Part shown: piece after piece, positions 49,748 to 56,761 of the stretch
Position numbering within the stretch: position 1 is the first letter of the stretch
How the letters are laid out: every line of letters starts with the position of its first letter
From: JAHEFT01 sp963700705
GTDB taxonomy: Bacteria > Pseudomonadota > Gammaproteobacteria > Xanthomonadales > SZUA-36
DNA length: 64,000 bases
Direction of reading: 5' to 3'
Assembly (NCBI GenBank): GCA_963700705.1
Contig: CAVOYQ010000009.1
Coordinates: 124,001 to 188,000 of the forward strand
Notes under the pieces: generated by a model
What the model saw: only the letters and a program-made list of their open reading frames with translations
What the model was told of the DNA's origin: nothing
The model's database searches: none
Position numbers and translations under genes: made by a program

Positions 49748-50709
49748 ATGTTTATTGAATCCACCGAAAATACCGTCCTTGAATGCCTGCAGAACGACTA
49801 CGGTTTGGGCGGCGACCTGGAGCGTCTGGCCGGCGAGAACCTGAACTATCTTTTGACCACGGAAGAGGGTGCCCGGTACATCGTAAAAATTGTCGACGAC
49901 GACATGCCGGCCGGGGTTGTGGAGATGGAATTTGCGGCTATTGAGCATGCCGTTTCAGCCGGATTTGCGGTCAAATTACCGAAAATTATAGTAAATAAAT
50001 ACGGGAATATAGAAACAGGAATAAATATACATATAAAAGACCTCCTATAGTTTACGATTAATAAGTTTTATTAACGGAATCATCAATGGAAAATATTACT
50101 GATATATCAGATATTCTGATCCATGATGTGGCGAAATCCCTGGCTTCGTACCACTTGATCATGGCGGACTTCGATCATCCCGCAGCCCATCGTAATCACC
50201 GGTGGAATCTCGCCCACGCCGGACAGCATCGGGACAAGATAAACCTGCTGAATAATTCCGGAAAAAAAGATCTTATGAGATGGGGTTTCGATACCTGGGA
50301 ACGGGTCAAGGATTCGCTGCAGCGACTGCCCTGGCAATTCATACACGGTGACATGAACCGGGAAAATATCCTGGTCGAGGGTGACCGGGTGACCGGACTG
50401 GTCGACTTTGGCGATGCGTGTTTCAATCCGGTGGCTTGTGATCTTGCCATCTGCCTGACGTACATGATGATGGACAGGGATGACCCGATGCAGGCGATGG
50501 CCGCTGTGCTGGATGGCTATCTCGGGGTACGTTCCCTGGAACCGGAAGAGCGGGAGGTGCTTCTGCCCCTCGTCTGTGGCCGGCTGGCGACCTCGATCGC
50601 GGTGTCCACGGCGCGTCGAAATATCGACCCCGATAACCCGAACTGGTTTGGCGGCGAGGATTCGGCCTTTGCCCTTCTGCAAACCATCAGGAATTCTCGC
50701 CAGACCTGA
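49748..50709 (+). pseudogene. aminoglycoside/choline-kinase-like phosphotransferase (two frame breaks)
   Basis: About 319 residues in three frames. The first (49748-50050) has LECLQNDYGLGGDLERLAGE and ARYIVKIVDD, with the nucleotide-site Lys. The middle (about 50043-50100) reads LRLISFINGII in a third frame. The last (from about 50086) has the catalytic loop FIHGDMNRENILVEGDRVTG and the metal Asp in GLVDFGDACFNPVACDLAIC, as in APH/choline kinases. This family includes the N-terminal kinase of bacterial aminotransferase fusions that phosphorylate hydroxylysine or ethanolamine. Both breaks fall in an unusually AT-rich stretch (49981-50100). Confidence 0.75.
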
Positions 50710-50740
50710 AAAAACAGCCCGGGCGTTTCAGCCCGGGCTG
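50709..50740 (-). terminator. rho-independent terminator of the octaheme cytochrome gene
   Basis: A 10-bp stem CAGCCCGGGC/GCCCGGGCTG (50715-50724, 50731-50740) is followed on the reverse strand by six T (A's at 50709-50714). It lies about 55 bases past the cytochrome stop and overlaps the stop codon of the forward phosphotransferase gene. Confidence 0.85.
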
Positions 50741-50794
50741 CGTCCACTCCGGAAGCGCCTCGCAGAGTGGGTCGTTGACGATCCTGATTTCAGG

Positions 50795-52393
50795 TCAGTC
50801 GAGGTCAGAGCCCTTTTCGGTCTCAATACGGTCACCACCCTCCATCGGGTTGCCGGTCCAGCCGAGCGCCTGCCAGTCGATGACGTCACCGGAATGGCAA
50901 TCGCTGCAGCCGCCGCCGTGTATCCCGCCCATACCGAGAGCCTGTTCCGCTGGAGCGACTTCGTGGTTCACGGAAAGCAGCATCTCGGTCGCTCCAAAGG
51001 CGTACGTGCCACTGAAGTTCTGGCCTGTGTAGGCGGCTCCGTCCGCAATGGCAGATGCCCAGTCGTACTTGGCCCAGTAAGGATTCGGGCCGCCCGCCAG
51101 TCCGAACAGGTGAGGGACCAGAACGGTATGGGTAACCGGGTCTACCGGCTGGTTGCCAACCATGAGTTTGAACGGATAAATCATCGCGTTCGGGTCAGAG
51201 TAGTCTCCCAGTGGTTCGGCGAGCTGTATCGGTTCTTCCGTATATTTGTCGCTGACGCCAATCACCATGCGGTTCCACTTGCCGTTTGAGTAGCGCAGCG
51301 TCGGGCGGACGTTTTTACCCCAGACAAACGTTCCCTTCATCTTGTCATAAGTGGGTTTGCCGGTAGCTGGATCAACCGGTACCGGATCGATGTCCTGCCC
51401 GGCGTCCGCCCAGTACCATTCCAGCTTGGTGGCGTTCTTCCTTGCGATCGCCGGAATGTGGCAGACCTGGCAGGCGAGGCGCTCGTGTTTGCCGTTGGCC
51501 AGCGTGGATTCGATCGTCGTGCCCGCGTGGATGGCGACCCGGTTGCTGCTGTGGCAGTCCGTGCACTGTTTCATTTCGCCTTCATGGACAGAGTGCAGTG
51601 ACATACCGGCATTGCCGTGGTTTACCTCGCCGCTTCTGGGGTCATGGTTGGCGCCGTGGCAATCGACACAGACCATGTTGGCTCCATCTACGCCCATATG
51701 CACATCGTATTCGCGGGTTGTGGCGACCATATCGGTGGACAGGTCACCGTGCTTGACGTTATCGCCCCCGCCGGCACTGGCGTGGCAACCGATGCAGTTC
51801 TTGCGGGTTGGCTCGCTTCCCAGTGCGATACTGCGGGCGACGGCATTCAGGTCAACGGTCGGGTCCGGCGCCCCGGCGGTTTTCGGGCCTTTCGAATAGG
51901 TGCCGGTCTGGTCGTGACATACCAGGCAATCAACGTTATTGGGGTCATTGAAGTCGAAGTTCTTGTCCTTGTATCCGATGCCGGCGTGGCACTGCGTGCA
52001 ACGTCCTTCATTGGTCGGAACCGCGATGCAGAAATTATTGATCAGGTCGTTTTTGCCATGCACCGTACCTTCCAGGCCGGCGATATTCGAGACCTCGCCT
52101 TCCCATTTGAAGTGCCCCATTTCCAGGACTGCCTGGCCTTCTTCCTCATGGCACATCATGCAGGACTGAGTGCCTTCGTACAGGATTGTGCTGAAGTACA
52201 GTTCGTGAATATTGACATCGTTGATCGAAGCGTACTCAAGGAAGTCTTCCGCAGTCAGCAGATTTCCCTTGTCCAGGCCGGACCCGGCCCGGGTGTCGGA
52301 TAGGCCAAATGTCAGGGCGACCACCAGGCAAGCTATGAGAACAACAGGATTTGACCACGCCGCAAGAAAAGCGGCTCGGCTTTTGGTTTTCAT
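50795..52393 (-). CDS. octaheme c-type cytochrome, tetrathionate reductase (OTR) family
   Basis: A 532-residue periplasmic protein with a Sec signal (ending about residue 36). Eight CxxCH heme sites are visible at about residues 78, 132, 156, 200, 242, 277, 308 and 496 (CMMCH, CTQCH, CLVCH, CIGCH, CVDCH, CTDCH, CQVCH, CSDCH). NDLINNFCIAVPTNEGRCTQ and DFNDPNNVDCLVCHDQTGTY match the octaheme tetrathionate reductase family described from Shewanella, which reduces tetrathionate, nitrite and hydroxylamine in vitro. The extra Cys in NNFCIAVP is conserved in the family. No partner reductase, quinol oxidase or maturation gene is adjacent, so the electron donor is unknown. The gene is intact and has its own terminator. 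Confidence 0.88.
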   Translation of the reverse strand: MKTKSRAAFLAAWSNPVVLIACLVVALTFGLSDTRAGSGLDKGNLLTAEDFLEYASINDVNIHELYFSTILYEGTQSCMMCHEEEGQAVLEMGHFKWEGEVSNIAGLEGTVHGKNDLINNFCIAVPTNEGRCTQCHAGIGYKDKNFDFNDPNNVDCLVCHDQTGTYSKGPKTAGAPDPTVDLNAVARSIALGSEPTRKNCIGCHASAGGGDNVKHGDLSTDMVATTREYDVHMGVDGANMVCVDCHGANHDPRSGEVNHGNAGMSLHSVHEGEMKQCTDCHSSNRVAIHAGTTIESTLANGKHERLACQVCHIPAIARKNATKLEWYWADAGQDIDPVPVDPATGKPTYDKMKGTFVWGKNVRPTLRYSNGKWNRMVIGVSDKYTEEPIQLAEPLGDYSDPNAMIYPFKLMVGNQPVDPVTHTVLVPHLFGLAGGPNPYWAKYDWASAIADGAAYTGQNFSGTYAFGATEMLLSVNHEVAPAEQALGMGGIHGGGCSDCHSGDVIDWQALGWTGNPMEGGDRIETEKGSDLD

Positions 52394-52651
52394 TTTTTTC
52401 TCCTCGTATGACGATGTGAAAAACGGTTTCTTCAGATCCCGTTGGTGTCGAGGTTGGCGCCTGTTGCTAACCGGCTGTTTGAACCACGCCCGTGCAGGAT
52501 CGTGGTTAGGGTAATTGGGGGAATCTTAATCGAAGCTGAAATTGATTTTAAGCTCAGGTTAAGGTTTGTTGGAGCAGAGTCTGAGAGGATACAGGGGGAA
52601 AGTTCTCCTCGTGTGCAGTATCCGGAGCTTTTCGAATGCTGTAGACGATCA

Positions 52652-52687
52652 GGCGCCGCACACCATGTGCGGCGCCTTTTTATTTCT
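52652..52687 (+). terminator. orphan forward-strand rho-independent terminator
   Basis: A 10-bp stem GGCGCCGCAC/GTGCGGCGCC (52652-52661, 52667-52676) with a 5-base loop is followed by TTTTTATTTC. On the reverse strand no T run follows. No forward gene ends nearby: the genes on both sides are reverse. A short transcript, perhaps a small RNA from about 52500-52690, would explain it. Confidence 0.65.
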
Positions 52688-52696
52688 GTACGGCAG

Positions 52697-52722
52697 AAAA
52701 AACGGGCGCTCGGGCGCCCGTT
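52697..52722 (-). terminator. terminator of the EF-G-like gene
   Basis: On the reverse strand an 8-bp stem (AACGGGCG with CGCCCGTT, 52701-52708 and 52715-52722) is followed by TTTTTT from the A's at 52697-52702. It lies 45 bases after the EF-G-like stop. Confidence 0.75.
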
Positions 52723-52766
52723 CTCCATTCAATTGCGACTCACACAGAGAGATTTCAGCGACCTCT

Positions 52767-54809
52767 TTACGCGTCTTCTTTTGGCTTGTGATCCGCTTCC
52801 AATTGGCGCTGAACGTCGTGCGGTACGGCGGCGTAGTGGCTGAATTCCATCGTGAAGCTGCCCTGTCCCTGGCTCATGCTCTTGAGCTCGGTGTGATAGT
52901 CACTGAGCGAGCTGAGCGGCATATCGGCGGTAACAGTCACCTGTCCGCCACCGAGCGCTTCGGTGCCGCTGATGCGGGCGCGCCGGCCGGCCAGGTTGCC
53001 GGTGACGTCACCCATTACCGAGTCGGGAACGGTGACATCCACGCTGACGATGGGCTCCAGGATCTGTGGCCCGGCATTGCGAATGGCATCGTGCAGAGCC
53101 TGCTTACCGGCGATAACAAAGGCGATTTCCTTGGAGTCCACCGGGTGAAATTTGCCGTCGTAAACCTCCACCGCCATATCCTGCATCTGGTAGCCGGCAA
53201 TCGCGCCTTCGGCGATGACCATGCGAACGCCTTTTTCAACCGCGGGAATCAGGCTGGTAGGAATGGCGCCCCCCACTACCTTGTTGATGAATTCGAAGCC
53301 CTCGCCGCGCGCCAACGGCCGGACGCGCAGGAACACCTCGCCAAACTGCCCGGCGCCGCCGGTCTGCTTCTTGTGCCGGTAGTGGCCTTCAGCTTCCCGC
53401 GTGATGGTTTCGCGATAGGCGATACGCGGCGGACGGGTTGCAACTTCCACGTTATAGCGGCTGCTCAAGCGCTGCAGCATGACCCGCATGTGCAGTTCAC
53501 CCAGTCCGCGGATGACCGTTTCGTTGAGTTCCTGGTTATGCTCCACCATGAAGCAGGGATCTTCCTCGATCAGCTTGTTGATGGACTGCGCCAGTTTCTG
53601 TTCCTGGCCGCGGCTTTTGGGTTCGATCGCAAGACCGTACATGGGCTGTGGAAAATTCGCCGGCTTGAGATGGAAATTATCCTCGTCGTGTGAATCATGC
53701 AGGATCGAGTCATAGTGGATTTCGTCGACTTTGGCCACCGCGCAGATATCGCCGGGAATGCCGCAATCAACCTCTTCATGTTTGCCGCCCTGAAGCTTGA
53801 ACAGGTGACCCACTTTGAAGGGTTTTCGTCCGTCTTCGACGAAGAGCTGGGTGTCGGGACGAACCGTGCCCTGGTAAATGCGGAAAATACTCATTTTTCC
53901 GACAAACGGGTCATTGGTGATCTTGAAAACGTGGGCGACGACATGACCGTCGGGGTCGGGAATGACTTTTACCTCTTTGGCGGCTTTGCCTTCGCCTTTC
54001 AAGACCGGTGGCGGATTACCTTCCATCGGGTTTGGCAGCAGGCGCTTGAAGAATTTCAGCAACTCGCCGAGCCCGGCGCCTGTTTTCGCCGACACGAAGC
54101 AAATCGGTACCACGTGGCCTTCACGCAACGCCTGTTCAAAAGCTTCGTGCAGTTCGTCCCGGCTCAACTCTTCGCCGTCGAGGTATTTCTCCATCAGCGC
54201 TTCGTTGACTTCGATCACCTGGTCGATGATGGCTTCGTGCGCTTCGGCCAGTGAGAAGATGTCGGTTTCACCTTCGGTGCCAAAGAAGCAGTCTCGCACC
54301 GTGGAGAGGTTTTCCGCAGGCAGGTTGATGGGCAGACACTCGGGGCCGAGTTCTTCGCGAATGGCATTGATCAGTTTTGTCAGGTTGACGCCTTCCTGGT
54401 CGATCTTGTTGACAATGATGATTCTGCACAGGCGGCGGCCTTTGGCCCGCCGCATGAGCCGGCGCGTTGACAGCTCGATGCCGTTGTGGGCATTGATGAC
54501 CAGGGCGGTCGTTTCGGTCGCGCTCATGCCACTTACGGTCGGTCCGCGGAAGTCAGGGAATCCCGGGGTGTCAATCATATTGACGTGCATGCCTTCAAAA
54601 TCCAGGCTGGCCAGCGCCGAGTCCAGTGAACTCTGAAATTCCTTTTCCAGCGGATCGTGATCGGTGGTGGTCGTGCCGCGTTCGATGGTGCCGGCTTCAC
54701 CGATTTTCCCCGACTTGACCAGCAGGGCCTCCACCAGCGAGGTTTTGCCTGAGCCGGAATGGCCGACGAAAGTAATGTTACGGATGTCTTCGGTGCGATA
54801 GTTCGGCAT
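52767..54809 (-). CDS. elongation factor G-like translational GTPase
   Basis: A 680-residue EF-G paralogue. G1 is GHSGSGKTSL (about residue 16), G3 DTPGFPDF, G4 NKID and G5 CFVSAKTGAG; domains II-V follow, with HKKQTGGAGQFGEVFLRVRP and GGGQVTVTADMPLSSLSDYH. The G1 form HSGSGKTS and the altered switch-region sequence (TTTTDHDPLEKEFQSS rather than RGITI) mark it as the second-type EF-G-like protein found beside canonical FusA in many bacteria, not the main translocase. It stands alone and is intact. Role may be in ribosome recycling or stress, by analogy only. Confidence 0.88.
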   Translation of the reverse strand: MPNYRTEDIRNITFVGHSGSGKTSLVEALLVKSGKIGEAGTIERGTTTTDHDPLEKEFQSSLDSALASLDFEGMHVNMIDTPGFPDFRGPTVSGMSATETTALVINAHNGIELSTRRLMRRAKGRRLCRIIIVNKIDQEGVNLTKLINAIREELGPECLPINLPAENLSTVRDCFFGTEGETDIFSLAEAHEAIIDQVIEVNEALMEKYLDGEELSRDELHEAFEQALREGHVVPICFVSAKTGAGLGELLKFFKRLLPNPMEGNPPPVLKGEGKAAKEVKVIPDPDGHVVAHVFKITNDPFVGKMSIFRIYQGTVRPDTQLFVEDGRKPFKVGHLFKLQGGKHEEVDCGIPGDICAVAKVDEIHYDSILHDSHDEDNFHLKPANFPQPMYGLAIEPKSRGQEQKLAQSINKLIEEDPCFMVEHNQELNETVIRGLGELHMRVMLQRLSSRYNVEVATRPPRIAYRETITREAEGHYRHKKQTGGAGQFGEVFLRVRPLARGEGFEFINKVVGGAIPTSLIPAVEKGVRMVIAEGAIAGYQMQDMAVEVYDGKFHPVDSKEIAFVIAGKQALHDAIRNAGPQILEPIVSVDVTVPDSVMGDVTGNLAGRRARISGTEALGGGQVTVTADMPLSSLSDYHTELKSMSQGQGSFTMEFSHYAAVPHDVQRQLEADHKPKEDA

Positions 54810-55324
54810 TCAGTATTCCTGATTTTATCGTTGTGAGGTGGTAATCCTAGTACAGTTTTGTAGAACTGCCAAATCCCGGGATGACGGCTTTATTTGACTT
54901 GCCATTCAGCGGCCATTCAGGCTTTCGCGGTTATCTTGACCCGTTCTTTGGGATCGATAGCCATGGTAGGAAGTAATTGGAATGCGGATGTTGATATTGG
55001 TCAATAGAATTTGGTTGAATCCGCGGAACTTACCTCGGGCAGGTTGGGTCATAGTTGATGGTTACCGATGATTTCATTGGGACACTCCTCGAAGGGTAAT
55101 CTTGATTTTCTGCACGATACCCTCCTTGACGGCGCCAAACACGGCGCCGTTTTTTTTGAGGCCTTCATCACGGTCCATGTTGACGGGGCCCGGGTCAATT
55201 CTGTCAATGTCATGACCTTGCACTGAAAAAGCACGGGTTTGGAGACCTTTCGGCTGTACACTCCCCGCCGATTTAGGTAACGTTCCCGCAACGAATTCGT
55301 ACCCGACAACAAGGCGTTCAAACC
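54810..55324. other. non-coding region with orphan terminator and two tiny coupled ORFs
   Basis: Between the reverse EF-G-like gene and the forward aspartate kinase gene. No family-like gene is present. On the reverse strand an AAGGAGG at about 55121-55127 precedes a GTG ORF of 13 codons (55074-55115), whose stop overlaps an ATG ORF of 15 codons (55030-55077) as ATGA. A forward terminator lies at 55129. No lysine-riboswitch core is recognised before lysC. Confidence 0.4.
55129..55157 (+). terminator. orphan forward-strand terminator upstream of lysC
   Basis: Stem ACGGCGCC/GGCGCCGT (55129-55136, 55143-55150) with a 6-base loop is followed by eight T in a row, counting the last stem base. It sits 168 bases before the aspartate kinase start, with no forward gene ending here. 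It could end a small RNA or act as an attenuator in the lysC leader. Confidence 0.65.
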
Positions 55325-56761
55325 GTGGCTGACAATTGGATTGTGCTCAAATTCGGCGGCACCAGCGTGGCCGGCCGGGCGCAGTGGGAAACGATTGCTT
55401 CCCTGGCGCAAGCCAGGCGCGGGGAAGGGTTCCGCGTGCTGCTGGTGTGCTCGGCGGTAGCAGGGGTAACCAACCATCTGACCACGCTGGCCTACGATCC
55501 CGATTCCTCGGCCCGCCTGGAAGAACTGCTGGACACCCATCGAAAACTGGGTCGCGAACTGGGCGTCAAAGAGGAGAGTTGGCTTCCCGAAGCCGAGCTT
55601 AAACTGCAGCGCTGCCTGAATGACCTTTTGCATGAACCCGGGCCGGAGTTCCAGGCGGCTTTGCTTGCGATGGGAGAGTGGCTCAGTACCCGGATCGGCT
55701 ACAGTTTCTTGCGCCAGACCCTGGATGTTGGCTGGGTGGATGTCCGGGAGGCCCTTGAGGTGGTCGATGAAGAAGACCTGTCGCCGGCCCGGCGATGGCT
55801 CTCGGCGGACTGCAAGCCGGCCGAATCTCCGGACCTGGCCGGCCGCTGGTCAGCACTCAGTCCGATCCTGGTCACACAGGGCTTCGTGGCAAGAACCCGG
55901 GAAGGGCGAACCGCGCTGCTCGGCCGCGGCGGCTCCGATACCTCGGCGGCGCTGCTGGCCGGCCGCCTGTCGGCTGTATGTCTTGAAATCTGGACGGATG
56001 TGCCGGGGTTGTTCAGCGCAGACCCCCGCCTGATCAGCGAGGCCCGTTTGCTGACCGAGGTTGACTACGCCGAGGCCTTGGAAATGGCGGCCAGTGGCGC
56101 CAAGGTGGTTCATCCGCGATGCATTCGGGCCGCAGCGGCAACCGGAACGCCGGTTGTCATTCACGACCTGAACCGCCGTGACGTGGCGGGGACACGGATC
56201 GGCCAAAAGAGCCTGGCACACAGCGGTATCAAAACGGTGACCTGCAAACAGGGCATGGCAGTGCTGTTGCTGCAGAACCTGGACGCCCGGTTCCAGGTCG
56301 GGTTCCTGGCCGAGGTGTTCGCAATCTTCAGGCGGCGCGGAATTTCCATCGACCTGGTGGCGACTTCGGAAACCACCACGACGGTCGCCATCAACTGCGA
56401 CGCCAACCACCTGGGCGATGAAGAGCTTAACGACCTGGCAAAGGATCTTGCATCACGCTGTAAAGTCACGCTTTTCAGCGATTGCGTTTGTGTCAACCTG
56501 GTCGGCCGCGGAGCCCGCACAGCGCTGTCCCGGCTGCAGGACGTCATGCGTTATTTTGAAGATCACCCCTTGTTGATGGTCTCCCAATCCGCCAATGACC
56601 TGTGCCTCAGCCTGTTGGTGCATTCCGGCGATCACGCAGTGCTGCTCAGGGGAGCCCACGATGCGCTGATTCCGCCGGCCGGCGATAACCCGGTTGGAGT
56701 TTTTGGCGCCAGCTGGATGCAGATGCAACACCGCCCGGGCGGCGGCGCCGCCGATGGCTGA
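55325..56761 (+). CDS. lysC: aspartate kinase, kinase half of the AK-DAP decarboxylase type
   Basis: A 478-residue aspartokinase with a GTG start: VLKFGGTSVAGRAQWETIAS, LLVCSAVAGVTNHLT, ALLGRGGSDTSAALLAGRLS and VWTD-like IWTDVPGLFSADPR in the kinase domain, then a regulatory region with ACT repeats (VLLLQNLDARFQVGFLAEVF, LVATSETTTTVAI). It makes aspartyl phosphate for lysine/DAP, threonine and methionine. The C-terminus GVFGASWMQMQ resembles the linker after the kinase in Xanthomonas-type fused aspartate kinase/diaminopimelate decarboxylase, yet here the protein stops about 14 residues later. The stop overlaps the MurL-MurD2 gene by 8 bases, coupling DAP and peptidoglycan precursor steps. Confidence 0.9.
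   Translation: MADNWIVLKFGGTSVAGRAQWETIASLAQARRGEGFRVLLVCSAVAGVTNHLTTLAYDPDSSARLEELLDTHRKLGRELGVKEESWLPEAELKLQRCLNDLLHEPGPEFQAALLAMGEWLSTRIGYSFLRQTLDVGWVDVREALEVVDEEDLSPARRWLSADCKPAESPDLAGRWSALSPILVTQGFVARTREGRTALLGRGGSDTSAALLAGRLSAVCLEIWTDVPGLFSADPRLISEARLLTEVDYAEALEMAASGAKVVHPRCIRAAAATGTPVVIHDLNRRDVAGTRIGQKSLAHSGIKTVTCKQGMAVLLLQNLDARFQVGFLAEVFAIFRRRGISIDLVATSETTTTVAINCDANHLGDEELNDLAKDLASRCKVTLFSDCVCVNLVGRGARTALSRLQDVMRYFEDHPLLMVSQSANDLCLSLLVHSGDHAVLLRGAHDALIPPAGDNPVGVFGASWMQMQHRPGGGAADG

Larger units (their letters stand above)
52394..52766. other. intergenic region between cytochrome and EF-G-like genes
   Basis: No coding gene is evident. It holds the upstream region of the octaheme cytochrome gene (reverse; TCTCCTCG-type ribosome site complement at about 52399-52406), a forward-strand terminator at 52652 without an obvious gene in front of it, and the EF-G-like gene terminator at 52697. 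Confidence 0.5.

Noticed and set aside
378..50709. Programmed ribosomal frameshifting as the cause of the many breaks
   Set aside because: The sites share no slippery heptamer or stop-codon context, both +1 and -1 corrections are needed, and the genes are unrelated.
52566..53693. A 375-codon forward open frame opposite the EF-G-like gene
   Set aside because: It is the complement of an intact, highly conserved GTPase gene and shows no domain pattern; long antisense frames are expected in GC-rich DNA.
54860..55324. Lysine riboswitch upstream of lysC
   Set aside because: I could not find the conserved core or the arrangement of five helices; only a terminator stem is visible. A covariance-model search would settle it.
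55049..55633. A 194-codon reverse frame opposite lysC
   Set aside because: Mostly the complement of the conserved aspartate kinase start; no recognisable domain.
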